DNA from: Burkholderiales bacterium
GTDB taxonomy: Bacteria > Pseudomonadota > Gammaproteobacteria > Burkholderiales > SG8-41
Assembly (NCBI GenBank): GCA_036262035.1
Contig: DATAJS010000013.1
Span: 603,447 to 667,446, forward strand
Reading direction: 5' to 3'
DNA length: 64,000 bases
The position numbers and the translations under genes are program-made. The notes under the pieces are model-generated. The model was not told the DNA's origin. It did no database searches and saw only the letters and a program-made list of their open reading frames with translations. This document shows, piece by piece, positions 52,838 to 60,912 of the stretch. Each line of letters starts with the position of its first letter. The first letter of the stretch is position 1.

Positions 52838-55800
52838 TTAGCCGTTCGCGACTTCCTTGAGCGGCGGTGCGAACGCCGCGTGCAGCATCTTCGTCGCTTC
52901 CTCCGCCGTCACCGGCTTGCTGAAGTAGTACCCCTGCAGCTCCTCGCAGCCGTGCTGCCGCAGGAAGGCGAGCTGCTCCTCGCTTTCCACGCCCTCGGCG
53001 ATCACCTTGAGCCCGAGACTGTGCGCCATCGCCATGATGGCCTGCGTGATCGCGGTGTTGCCGGTGTCGCCCGGCACGTCGGCGACGAACGAGCGGTCGA
53101 TCTTGAGCGAGTCGATCGGGAAGCGCTTCAGGTACGCGAGCGACGAATAACCGGTGCCGAAGTCGTCGATGGCCACGCGTATCCCCATCTCCTTCAACTG
53201 CGAGAGCAGCGCCGCGGCGCGCTGCGCGTTGTGCATCACCGTGCTCTCGGTGATCTCGAGCTCGAGGCAGCTCGTGTCGGCGTTGGTCTCGCGGATCACC
53301 TTGACGATGTCGTCGATGAGGTGCCGGTGCAGGAACTGGCGCGGCGAGAGGTTCACCGCCACGCGCAGCGGCGGCAGTCCCTGCTCCACCCACTTCCTCT
53401 GCTGCTCGCACGCGCGCGCGAGCACCCACGCGCCGATCGGCACGACCAGTCCGGTCTCCTCGGCGATCTCGATGAACTTGCCCGGCGAGAGCAGACCGAC
53501 TTCCGGATGGTTCCAGCGCACCAGCGCTTCCATGCCGCTGATATGGCCGGTCGCGGCCTCGACCACCGGCTGGTAGTAGACGACGAGCTCGTTCCGCTCC
53601 AGAGCGCCGCGTAATTGCGATTCGAGCGTCAGGCGCTCGACCGAGTGCACGTTGAACTGGTCGGAGTAGAACTGGAAGGTGTTGCGCCCCTGCTCCTTCG
53701 CGCGATACATCGCGATATCCGCGAACTTGAGCAGCGAGCGCATGTCCTGTGCATCGACCGGGAAGCTGCTGATGCCGATGCTCGCGGTGACGTGCACTTC
53801 GCGGCCGGCGATGACGTAGCTCTCGGTGAGCGCGGAGATGAGCTTCTCCGCGACCCGCCCCACCGCGGTCGCGTTCGACGCGTCTTCGAGCAGGACGACG
53901 AACTCGTCGCCGCCCAGCCGCGCGACGGTGTCGCCGGTGCGCAGGTTGTCGGTGATCCGCTGCGCGACTTCTCTAAGCAGGAGGTCGCCCGATTCGTGGC
54001 CCAGCGTGTCGTTGATGATCTTGAAGCGGTCGAGGTCGATGAACATCACCGCGAGCGCGGTGCCGGAGCGCTCGGCATCGCGGATCGCGCTCTCGAGGCG
54101 CTGGTTGAACATGACGCGGTTCGGAAGCTGCGTGAGCGCGTCGTGCATCGCCACGAACTTCACCGCTTCCTCGGCCTGCATGCGCACGATGAACTGGCCG
54201 ATCTGGCGCCCGATCGATTCGGCGATCTGGAGCAGCATCGCGTCGGGCTCGCGCACGTCGCGGTGGAAGAACTCCAGCACCCCGAGCACCTGGTTGTTGG
54301 CGAGGAGCGGGAAGGCGAAAGCGCCGTGCAGGCCCGCGCGCTCGATGAGCTCGCGGCGCTTCAGGTCGGTCTTGGTGACGTCGGCGATCCACACCGGCGC
54401 CGCAGTCGCATAGGTGCGCCGTATCAGACCCTGGGAGTTCGGGTCGGGCTTGACCGCCCGGTGCATCGCCCATTCGGCGAACGCCCTGATCTCCGGCTGG
54501 TCGATGCACCACATCTCCTGGCGCCGCAGGAGCTGCGCATCGGCGTCGTAGTCGTAGCGGTCGCCGTAATGCCAGCCCATCGTCTCGCAGATCGTGCGGA
54601 TGATCTTCGGGATGGCTTCGTCGAGGCTCTCCTCCTCCGCCAGCACGCGGGTGATCGCGTGCTCCATGGCCTGGCGGCGCTCGGCCTGCTTTCTCCCGGT
54701 GATGTCGATGATCGTGCCGATGAGGCCGGCCACCGCGCCGTCGCTGCGCGCGTACGTCGCCTTGTAATACACGACGTCGTGGCGCACGCCGTCGGCCGTG
54801 GTGATCACGGCCTCGTACGACTGGCTGCCGGGCGAGCGCCACAGCTCGCGGTCGAGCGCGTCCATGCGGTCGGCGAGCGCGCGGTCGTGCGGATAGAGGT
54901 CGTGGACGGTCTTGCCGACGAAGGTCGCGCGCGACAGCCCGAAGTACGCCTCCCACGCCTTGTTGACGCCGAGGTAGCACCCGTCGGTGCCCTTGAAGAA
55001 GATGGGATTCGGCAACGCCTCGATCATCGACTGGGTGAGGCGCTGCATCTCGGAGAGCCGCGCCTCGCTCTGGCGCAGGTCGTCGGTGATCTCGCTCGCG
55101 AGCTTGCGGGCGCGCTCGGTCGACGACGCGAGCGAGCGGACGAGCCCGGCGAGCAGCGCGCTCACCACGATGCCGCCGAACAGCAGTATCCACGGCAGCG
55201 CGCGATCGGTCGGCGTCATGAAGTCGCGTGAGACACCCTCGAAGCGCATCTTCCAGCGCCGGCCGCCGCTGGAGAGCGGCGTTTCGCGCAGGAAGTAGTC
55301 GCGATCGGTGACGCTGAAGGGATGCGACGCCGCCTTGTCGTGCAGCAGGTACTCGGTCGTGCCGGCGCCGACGTTGCGCGCGCCGGCGATGTCGGACGCT
55401 TCGTACACGCGGATCGCGAGCGGCGCGAGCGCGGCGTGCGCGAGCAGGTCGCCGACTACGTCGCGCACCAGCAGCGTCGCGCTCAGCGCGCCGGTGAACG
55501 CCGCGCGCCGCTCTTCGACGGTACCGTGAGGCATGCCGTCACGGTAGACCGGCACGCGCACGCTGACGGCGGGAGAGCGCGTGGGGTCGGAGACGAGGGT
55601 CAGGCGCCCGGACAGCACGGGCTCGTTGAGATCGCGTGCCCGCTCGACCGACTCCCTGCGCTCTTCGGCGAGGAGGTCGAGCCCGAACGTCGGCTCGCGC
55701 CCGCGGCTCGGCTCGCTGTACAGGACCGGCATGTACTCGGCGCGTTCCCCGGGCGGCCGGATCGCGAAGCCGGGGTAGCCCGCGCGATCGACCGAGCGGT

Positions 55801-56206
55801 CGTTGCGCACCTTCTCGATCAGCTCGGGCAGCTTCGCGGCGGGGACCAGCGGCGCATAGTTGACCGCGCGTATGCTGGGGTGGCGCTCGCGCAGGTTGAG
55901 GCCTTCGACGTACTGCCTGAAGTCCTCGCGCGACACCTCATCGGAGGCGCGGAAGAGGCCCTGCGCGCCGAGCATGACGTCGTAGGTGCTGAGCAGCCGG
56001 GTGTGTATCGCACCGGCCGTATCGGCGATGGCGGCGTCGATCTTGGCGTCGGCGTCCTGATGGATCCTTTGATCCGCAAGGCTCCAGGACAGCAACGCGA
56101 TGGCGGTGCCTGCGGCGAAGACGCCCCACGCCAGCGCGGTCGGCGACACGTGCAGCGCAAGCTTCCCCCAGTTCACGGCCAAGACATCTCTCCCTCGGCG
56201 CGCCAT
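52838..56206 (-). CDS. Membrane CHASE-PAS-GAF-GGDEF-EAL signalling protein, 1122 aa
   Basis: Large c-di-GMP turnover protein. A transmembrane segment (about 22-40) precedes a periplasmic CHASE-type sensor (about 80-310, with YVEGLNLRERHPSIRAVNYAPL and VSVRVPVYRDG), then a second membrane helix (about 335-358, WILLFGGIVVSALLAGLV). Next come a PAS domain (about 395-510, IEALPNPIFFKGTDGCYLGVN) and a GAF domain (about 530-675). The GGDEF motif is intact (LGGDEF, about residue 767), so cyclase activity is possible; the inhibitory I-site RxxD was not confirmed. The EAL domain starts near 860, with an intact EAL (GMEALVRW, about 894) and DDFGTGYSS, so phosphodiesterase activity is also likely. Hybrid proteins of this kind often act as PDEs regulated by their GGDEF part. 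Stands alone between repeats and an SRPBCC gene. Confidence 0.93.
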   Translation of the reverse strand: MARRGRDVLAVNWGKLALHVSPTALAWGVFAAGTAIALLSWSLADQRIHQDADAKIDAAIADTAGAIHTRLLSTYDVMLGAQGLFRASDEVSREDFRQYVEGLNLRERHPSIRAVNYAPLVPAAKLPELIEKVRNDRSVDRAGYPGFAIRPPGERAEYMPVLYSEPSRGREPTFGLDLLAEERRESVERARDLNEPVLSGRLTLVSDPTRSPAVSVRVPVYRDGMPHGTVEERRAAFTGALSATLLVRDVVGDLLAHAALAPLAIRVYEASDIAGARNVGAGTTEYLLHDKAASHPFSVTDRDYFLRETPLSSGGRRWKMRFEGVSRDFMTPTDRALPWILLFGGIVVSALLAGLVRSLASSTERARKLASEITDDLRQSEARLSEMQRLTQSMIEALPNPIFFKGTDGCYLGVNKAWEAYFGLSRATFVGKTVHDLYPHDRALADRMDALDRELWRSPGSQSYEAVITTADGVRHDVVYYKATYARSDGAVAGLIGTIIDITGRKQAERRQAMEHAITRVLAEEESLDEAIPKIIRTICETMGWHYGDRYDYDADAQLLRRQEMWCIDQPEIRAFAEWAMHRAVKPDPNSQGLIRRTYATAAPVWIADVTKTDLKRRELIERAGLHGAFAFPLLANNQVLGVLEFFHRDVREPDAMLLQIAESIGRQIGQFIVRMQAEEAVKFVAMHDALTQLPNRVMFNQRLESAIRDAERSGTALAVMFIDLDRFKIINDTLGHESGDLLLREVAQRITDNLRTGDTVARLGGDEFVVLLEDASNATAVGRVAEKLISALTESYVIAGREVHVTASIGISSFPVDAQDMRSLLKFADIAMYRAKEQGRNTFQFYSDQFNVHSVERLTLESQLRGALERNELVVYYQPVVEAATGHISGMEALVRWNHPEVGLLSPGKFIEIAEETGLVVPIGAWVLARACEQQRKWVEQGLPPLRVAVNLSPRQFLHRHLIDDIVKVIRETNADTSCLELEITESTVMHNAQRAAALLSQLKEMGIRVAIDDFGTGYSSLAYLKRFPIDSLKIDRSFVADVPGDTGNTAITQAIMAMAHSLGLKVIAEGVESEEQLAFLRQHGCEELQGYYFSKPVTAEEATKMLHAAFAPPLKEVANG

Positions 56207-56352
56207 TCGTTCTTATTGTGCGCACGGACGTGGTCGGCGCCCGTCCGGCAAAATGTACGCGGTTGCCGGCACTTTACGCGATCGCGCCTCGGGCGTGCGC
56301 GATTATGGGGTCATCGTCAGCGAAGTAATCGAGAATTTGTTGCGGATTCGAC
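56207..56352. other. 146-bp gap upstream of the GGDEF-EAL gene
   Basis: Lies between the start of the GGDEF-EAL gene and the end of the SRPBCC gene, both minus strand, so it should hold the signalling gene's promoter. A modestly A/T-rich part lies near 56330-56345. I see no clear hairpin or operator. Confidence 0.3.
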
Positions 56353-57186
56353 TCACGCGGGCGTCTTGCCGTAGCCGGTCTCCATCAGGCGCTTGAAAGC
56401 GGCGAGGTCGGCGCGGATGTCGGCGCCCTTGCCGAGGAGCTTCGCCAGCGAGCCGCCGATCGAGCCGGTCGGAGGGTCGTAGAGCAGCTCCACCGTTACG
56501 CGCGTGCCGCCGTCTTCGGGATCGAAGCGCACCGAACCGGCGTTGTAGACGTCGGAGGTATCGAGCGAGCGCCATGCGAGGCAGTGATTGGGACGCTCGT
56601 CGATGATCTCCGATTCCCATTCGATCTCGCCGTCGGGTCCGGCGGCCGTCCAGTGCGAGCGCTGACCGTCGATCACGCGCACGCGCTTGACGTGCGGCAT
56701 CACGCGCGGCAGGTTGGCGAGATCGCGCCAGAACGCATACAGCGCTTCGGGAGGCGCGGCGACGCTGATGCTCTCCGCGATGTGCACCGGGGCCGCACGG
56801 CGCTCCGAGAGCTCGTCGCTGCAATAGACGTCGAGCGCGGTGATGCCGGCCACGGCGCCGAAAGCCGCACCGAGACGCGCGCCGCGGCTCGCGGACATCG
56901 GCGCGGCGGCGGCGAGACATACCAGGTCGATGGCGTCGCCGGCCACGCGCGCCTTGAGCCACGGCGCCGGATTGCGCTGCGTGATGATGCCGAGCCCGCA
57001 GGCGAGCTCGCGGACGCCCATCAGGCGCATGAACGTCGGCGCCGGCGGCAGTCCCGCGAGCCGGCACACCGTGCGCGGCGCGATGATCTGCGCGAGGCCG
57101 ATCCCTACGCTCAACCAGCCGAGCCCGCGCGCCAGGCCGTCGACGTGGGGTTCACGGTATGCGCGCGTTTTGCGGGAGGACGTCAT
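56353..57186 (-). CDS. Membrane protein with C-terminal SRPBCC (cyclase/dehydrase-like) domain, 277 aa
   Basis: ATG 57186 (MTSSRKTR) has AGGAG upstream; an extra 9 in-frame codons upstream are less likely. Residues about 15-130 hold three or four hydrophobic helices (GLARGLGWLSVGIGLAQII, MGVRELACGLGIIT, ARLGAAFGAVAGITALDV). Residues about 140-270 form an SRPBCC/START-like domain: ISVAAPPEALYAFWRDLANLPRVMPHVKRV, IEWESEIIDERPNHCLAWRS, TRVTVELLYDPPTGSIG. Such domains bind hydrophobic ligands; polyketide cyclase/dehydrase is the usual generic name. This membrane-SRPBCC fusion is known in proteobacteria with unknown function. Related genes often occur near general-stress or envelope genes; none is here. 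Confidence 0.85.
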   Translation of the reverse strand: MTSSRKTRAYREPHVDGLARGLGWLSVGIGLAQIIAPRTVCRLAGLPPAPTFMRLMGVRELACGLGIITQRNPAPWLKARVAGDAIDLVCLAAAAPMSASRGARLGAAFGAVAGITALDVYCSDELSERRAAPVHIAESISVAAPPEALYAFWRDLANLPRVMPHVKRVRVIDGQRSHWTAAGPDGEIEWESEIIDERPNHCLAWRSLDTSDVYNAGSVRFDPEDGGTRVTVELLYDPPTGSIGGSLAKLLGKGADIRADLAAFKRLMETGYGKTPA

Positions 57187-57237
57187 TTGAGCTCCTGATA
57201 GTGCGAGTCGCACGCTCGGTGCAACCGACGTGCCGTT

Positions 57238-57272
57238 TATCGTGAAACGTGAGCCGTGAAATGTGAAACGTC
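57238..57272. repeat. TTTCACG-type short repeat (reverse orientation)
   Basis: Reads as CGTGAAACGTGAGCCGTGAAATGTGAAACGTC on the plus strand, the reverse complement of words in the 22578-22669 array. It abuts the stop codon of the Bug gene that ends at 57271. Confidence 0.7.
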
Positions 57273-58230
57273 AAGAGCCGTCGCTGACGTGGGCTGCCTT
57301 CACGACTTTGCGCCACTTGTCCAGATCGTTGCGGTAGTAAGTCTTGAACTTCGCGGCGTCGCCGCCTTCGGCTTCGACACCGAGCGCGCTGAAACGCTCG
57401 CGAGTCTCCGGAACGGCGAGTATCTTGCCGACGTCCGCGGCGATCTTGTCGACGATCCGCGGCGGCATGCCGCGGGGCCCGAAGAGACCGTACCACACGT
57501 TCACTTCGAAGCCGGGAACGCCCGACTCCGCGATCGTCGGCACGTTCGGGAGCTGAGGCGAGCGCTTGAGACCGCTCGTCGCCAGCGCTCTCACCTTGCC
57601 TGCACGGATCATCGGCAGGTTGACCGGAATGCCGCCGAGGTAGAACGACAGCGCCCCGCTCATCAGGTCGTTCTGCGCCGCGGGTCCGCTCTTGTACGGC
57701 ACGTGCAGCAGCTTCACCCCCGCCATGAGCGCGAAGAGCTCGCCGGCGAGATGGTCCGAGCTGCCGTTGCCGCCGCCCGAACCGTAGCTCACTTCGCCCG
57801 GCTTCGCCTTCGCGAGAGCGATCAGGTCCTTCACCGAATTCACCGCTGAGGACGGGCTCACGACGAGCGCATTGTGCCGCGACGAGATCTGCGTGAGCGG
57901 CTCGAGGTCGCGCAACGCGTCGAACGGCAGCTTGCGGTAATAAGACGCGGCGATGGCGACGCTGCTCGAACCGAAGAGGATGGTGTAACCGTCGGGCACC
58001 GCTTTCGCGACCACGTCCATGCCGAGCGTGCCGCCCGCGCCGCCGCGGTTGTCGACGATGACCGGCTGCCCCCACGCTTCGTTCATCTTCTGCGCGAGCA
58101 CGCGCGCGACGATGTCCATGCTGCTGCCCGGCCCGATGTGCACGACCATGCGCACCGGCCTCGTCGGAAACGTTTGTGCCGACGCGCCCGCACACACAGC
58201 CAGCCCGACTGCCGCCGCGAACGCGCGCAT
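57271..58230 (-). CDS. Bug/TctC-family periplasmic substrate-binding protein (after RES gene), 319 aa
   Basis: Listed from ATG 58230: MRAFAAAVGLAVCAGASA, cleavage before QTFPTRPV. The frame is open upstream through repeated GTGACG codons to GTG 58275, which lies 3 nt after AAGGAG overlapping the RES stop; that start would give a longer basic n-region (TKKR before MRAFAA). Blocks: VRMVVHIGPGSSMDIVARVL, VIVDNRGGAGGTLG, VPDGYTILFGSSS, YGSGGGNGSSDHLAG, VPYKSGPAAQNDLMSG and GLKRSPQLPNVPT. The loop is IGPGSSMD, not PPGGTxD, and VPYKSGPA drops the usual Gly. May be co-transcribed with the RES toxin gene upstream. Confidence 0.9.
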   Translation of the reverse strand: MRAFAAAVGLAVCAGASAQTFPTRPVRMVVHIGPGSSMDIVARVLAQKMNEAWGQPVIVDNRGGAGGTLGMDVVAKAVPDGYTILFGSSSVAIAASYYRKLPFDALRDLEPLTQISSRHNALVVSPSSAVNSVKDLIALAKAKPGEVSYGSGGGNGSSDHLAGELFALMAGVKLLHVPYKSGPAAQNDLMSGALSFYLGGIPVNLPMIRAGKVRALATSGLKRSPQLPNVPTIAESGVPGFEVNVWYGLFGPRGMPPRIVDKIAADVGKILAVPETRERFSALGVEAEGGDAAKFKTYYRNDLDKWRKVVKAAHVSDGS

Positions 58231-58283
58231 CCGCTTTTTCGTCACCGCATCACCCGTCACCGTTTCATCCGTCACTTTCTCCT

Positions 58284-58991
58284 TCAAGCAAGCTCCGACG
58301 GTCTGACCGTCATCCACGCCCGCCCGTTCTGCCGGCGCACCACCACCTCGTCGCGCGTCGGATTCGTCACGTAGGTGAGATAGCACCGATCGCGCACCGA
58401 CGACAACACCTGCGGGCGCAGTATCGCCGCGTTGTCGCCGGGGCCGCGCGCCGAGCGCACGAGCACGCCGCTCTGGCTCTGATCGTGGAGGTAGCGTCCG
58501 AGCGCGTGGGTGTACGCATAGCTCGCGCGATCCACGAGCTGCGGGAACCGGGCTTCCCCGCCCCTCAGGTCCATGACGATCGCATCGCAGCGCACGTCGA
58601 AAACGCGGCGCTCGCCGACGATCTCGCGATCTTCCCCTTTGAAGCTGTCGTCGATGAAGCGGCGCCAATGGTAAATCGATTCGGGCACCGTGGTCTCCAT
58701 CTCGAGCGAACCGTACCACACGCCGTAATGCAGGCCGTCCGAGAAACGCGTCTGCTGCCAGTGGTGAGGCACGAACGGATAAGTAATGACCGCGCCATAG
58801 TCGAAAGGGCGCGTCACCAGCGGCGCGGCGCTCGCGATGTAATCCTGGCTCTCGGCGGCGATCGCGACCGACCAGTCCGCCGCGTCCGCCGACAGATCGT
58901 CGAAGAGCGCCTGCGATTCGCGGATCGTCTTGATGTTGCGCGCGAGGTCGCCGTGGTAATCCACCGCGCTGCGGATCAGGTCCTGGAACAC
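58284..58991 (-). CDS. RES-domain toxin (NAD+ phosphorylase-like), 235 aa
   Basis: RES-family protein (PF08808). The core DYGAVITYPF ... TRFSDGLHYGVWYGSLEMETTVPES holds the Arg, Tyr and Glu residues that define the family, and LVRSARGPGDNAAILRPQVL carries the Ser of the RES motif region. Family knowledge: RES toxins degrade NAD+ by phosphorolysis and are neutralised by Xre/MbcA/ParS antitoxins, here encoded just upstream. GTG start at 58991, 9 bp after the antitoxin stop. Longer than the usual ~150-200-residue RES toxins, with an extra N-terminal helical segment (SAVDYHGDLARNIKTIRES). Confidence 0.88.
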   Translation of the reverse strand: MFQDLIRSAVDYHGDLARNIKTIRESQALFDDLSADAADWSVAIAAESQDYIASAAPLVTRPFDYGAVITYPFVPHHWQQTRFSDGLHYGVWYGSLEMETTVPESIYHWRRFIDDSFKGEDREIVGERRVFDVRCDAIVMDLRGGEARFPQLVDRASYAYTHALGRYLHDQSQSGVLVRSARGPGDNAAILRPQVLSSVRDRCYLTYVTNPTRDEVVVRRQNGRAWMTVRPSELA

Positions 58992-59000
58992 GTATCGCGC

Positions 59001-59459
59001 CTAGCGGCCCCGCTCGAAGTCGAGATAGCGGCGCACCGCGAGCATGCCCTCGAAGCCGTAGCGCTTGATGACGTCGAGCGGCGAGGCGCCGTCGAAGCGG
59101 CGGTTGGGCGCCGCTATCCAGCGGTACGCGAGGTCGCGGTCGTGCGGGAAGATGATGCGCAGCGACTTGTGGATGCCCAGGAGGTGCCCGGCGCGCGAGA
59201 TGAGGTCGGCGCTGTCGGCGAGCGGCTCGCCGCGGCGATAGCGGGCGAGCGTCGAGCGCGACCCCGGCGACAACCCGAGGAGCGCGGCCTGATCCGCCGC
59301 GCTCAGGCCCCAATGGTCGAACAGCGCGACGACCAGTTTCGCCAGGCGCGTGCGCGCCTCGCGATCGCGAAGGTCGGGGTAAGCGGCGGGTTGCTCCTGC
59401 AGCGCCGCCGTGGGCTTGCTGGCGCTGATGTCGTGCTCCGTATCAAATGGCACGTCCAT
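59001..59459 (-). CDS. Xre/MbcA/ParS-type antitoxin of the RES toxin, 152 aa
   Basis: Antitoxin with an N-terminal helical Xre-like region (about 30-90, RLAKLVVALFDHWGLSAADQAALLGLS) and the C-terminal MbcA/ParS/Xre toxin-binding domain (PF09722), seen as SLRIIFPHDRDLAYRWIAAPNRRFDGASPLDVI. Such antitoxins bind the RES toxin in its active-site cleft and autoregulate the promoter. Located directly before the RES gene on the same strand, the standard antitoxin-first order. The promoter must lie in the 200-bp gap upstream. Confidence 0.9.
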   Translation of the reverse strand: MDVPFDTEHDISASKPTAALQEQPAAYPDLRDREARTRLAKLVVALFDHWGLSAADQAALLGLSPGSRSTLARYRRGEPLADSADLISRAGHLLGIHKSLRIIFPHDRDLAYRWIAAPNRRFDGASPLDVIKRYGFEGMLAVRRYLDFERGR

Positions 59460-59575
59460 CGTATCTAATGGAACGCACGCCTGTCAACCCGCGCAGCTGA
59501 CGCGGTGCGTTACGGCGGTCGCCCCACGCACCCTGCGTCCGCCCGGAGCGCACCGCCGGAGAGCCGCGAAGGTGG

Positions 59576-59677
59576 AAGGGAAGGGAGGAGCGCGAGGAGG
59601 GAAACCGTCCGGTTTCCCTCCTCGGTGTTCACCGCGCGCAGCCTGCGCGGGAATTCGGGCTACCGCCCGAATATCCC
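59576..59677. repeat. Three-hairpin intergenic element, copy 2 (GAGGGAAAC stem)
   Basis: Hairpin 1 is GAGGAGGGAAACC (59594-59606) with GGTTTCCCTCCTC (59611-59623), a perfect 13-bp stem. Hairpin 2 is CCGCGC/GCGCGG (about 59632-59650). Hairpin 3 is CGGGAATTCGGGC with GCCCGAATATCCCG (about 59648-59677), which includes the stop of the minus-strand exported-protein gene. A GAAGGGAAGGGAGG purine stretch precedes hairpin 1. Same architecture as 48508-48603. Confidence 0.8.
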
Positions 59678-60901
59678 GCGCAGGATGTTGATCCCCTGCT
59701 CCACCGGGGTCCCGCCAGGTATCGGCGACGCCGGCGCGGCCGGTTGCTGTGCCTGCTGCTCGGGCGCCGCCGCCGGCGCGCCGCGGCCGCCGGCGCGGCG
59801 CGAGCCGCCCGACGCATCGCCTTCCGCGAGCATCGTCATCCCGGTCGACTTCAGCCGCACCTTCACGGCGTACTCCTGCACCCACGTCTGTTTCGGGTCC
59901 TTCGGCCGCGGCGGATGCACCACGTTGAGCTCGTCCCCGTACGCGATGAAGTTGAGCATCGCGCCTTCGCTCTTGAAGATGCCGCCCGGCACCGCGCATT
60001 CGGTCGTCTGCGGCGTCATCACGACCTTCTCGCGGATGAGGCGCTGAACCTCGGCGGGCGGCAGGTAGTCCATCAGCACCTGCCCCATCTCCTGCACCTC
60101 GCTCGACGACCACATCACCATGTCGTTCTGCTGCTCGCCCTGCCCCACCGCGGTGGCGAAGTAACCGATCGCGGTCGGGATCGACTGCCACTTGACCTGG
60201 AACGCGCCCGCGCCCGTCTTGCGGATCGGATCGAACGCGACCGGCGCCATGAAGTCGTGGCCGTTGTCGATCGCGAACTTGATCTCGGGCGTATAGCTGC
60301 CGGCGACGACGTGGTCGCCGACGAGCGACGCCTGCTGCGGCACCGCGGTGCTGTTCTCGCGGTTCGGCCATTCGCCGTAGGTGCGGCTGCGGCCGGGTCC
60401 CGGCCCCTGCGGACGATTGACGTTGCGCGCGCGGAAGGCCTTCGCGCCTTCGGCCGAGCCGAGCTTCGCGAAGTCGATGACCACCGGCTGGCCCGCGCGC
60501 ACCGTTTCGCCGCAGCCCCAGTAAATGAGCATGCGGCCTTTCGGCTGCTCGAACGTCTGCGGCGTATCGCGCTCGGGGCGCGGCGCTTGCGCGCGCTCGG
60601 TCTGCGGCGTGAGCAGCGGCAGGCTCGCGCCCATGTTCACCCCCGCGGGGATCGCGTGATCGGCGCGCGGCGTGCCGCCCGAGCTTTGCGTGGAGCCCAG
60701 ATCGAGATGCATGCGCTTGCCGCCCTGCATGTTCGCGGGAAGCATGCCGCCCATGCCGGCCGGCATCGCGAATCCCATCCCGCCGGCGGTTTCCACGCTC
60801 ATCCAATACACCGCGATCGGCGGCTTGACCGGCTGGTTCTGCGCAAACGCAGCCGGTGCGGCCGCGGCGGCGACGGCCAGCGCGATATTCGAAGCTTTCA
60901 T
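59660..60901 (-). CDS. Exported protein of unknown function, 413 aa
   Basis: Signal peptide MKASNIALAVAAAAAPAAFA, cleavage before QNQPVKPP; ATG 60901 has AAGGGGG upstream. I do not recognise the family. Visible features: a Met/Gly-rich segment GGMGFAMPAGMGGMLP (about 40-55), a DLGSTQSS block, then two beta-rich regions with RMLIYWGCGETVRAGQP (about 120-136) and QVKWQSIPTAIGYFATAVG (about 245), SSSEVQEMGQVLMDYLPP, and TTECAVPGGIF. The C-terminus is a long Ala/Gly/Pro/Gln linker followed by QGINILRGIFGR. The similarity of WGCGE and IGYFATAVG strands to lectin- or fibronectin-like folds is only impressionistic. Begins 11 bp after the CMD-family gene on the same strand, so probably co-transcribed. 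Confidence 0.8.
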   Translation of the reverse strand: MKASNIALAVAAAAAPAAFAQNQPVKPPIAVYWMSVETAGGMGFAMPAGMGGMLPANMQGGKRMHLDLGSTQSSGGTPRADHAIPAGVNMGASLPLLTPQTERAQAPRPERDTPQTFEQPKGRMLIYWGCGETVRAGQPVVIDFAKLGSAEGAKAFRARNVNRPQGPGPGRSRTYGEWPNRENSTAVPQQASLVGDHVVAGSYTPEIKFAIDNGHDFMAPVAFDPIRKTGAGAFQVKWQSIPTAIGYFATAVGQGEQQNDMVMWSSSEVQEMGQVLMDYLPPAEVQRLIREKVVMTPQTTECAVPGGIFKSEGAMLNFIAYGDELNVVHPPRPKDPKQTWVQEYAVKVRLKSTGMTMLAEGDASGGSRRAGGRGAPAAAPEQQAQQPAAPASPIPGGTPVEQGINILRGIFGR

Positions 60902-60912
60902 CGTGACCCCCT

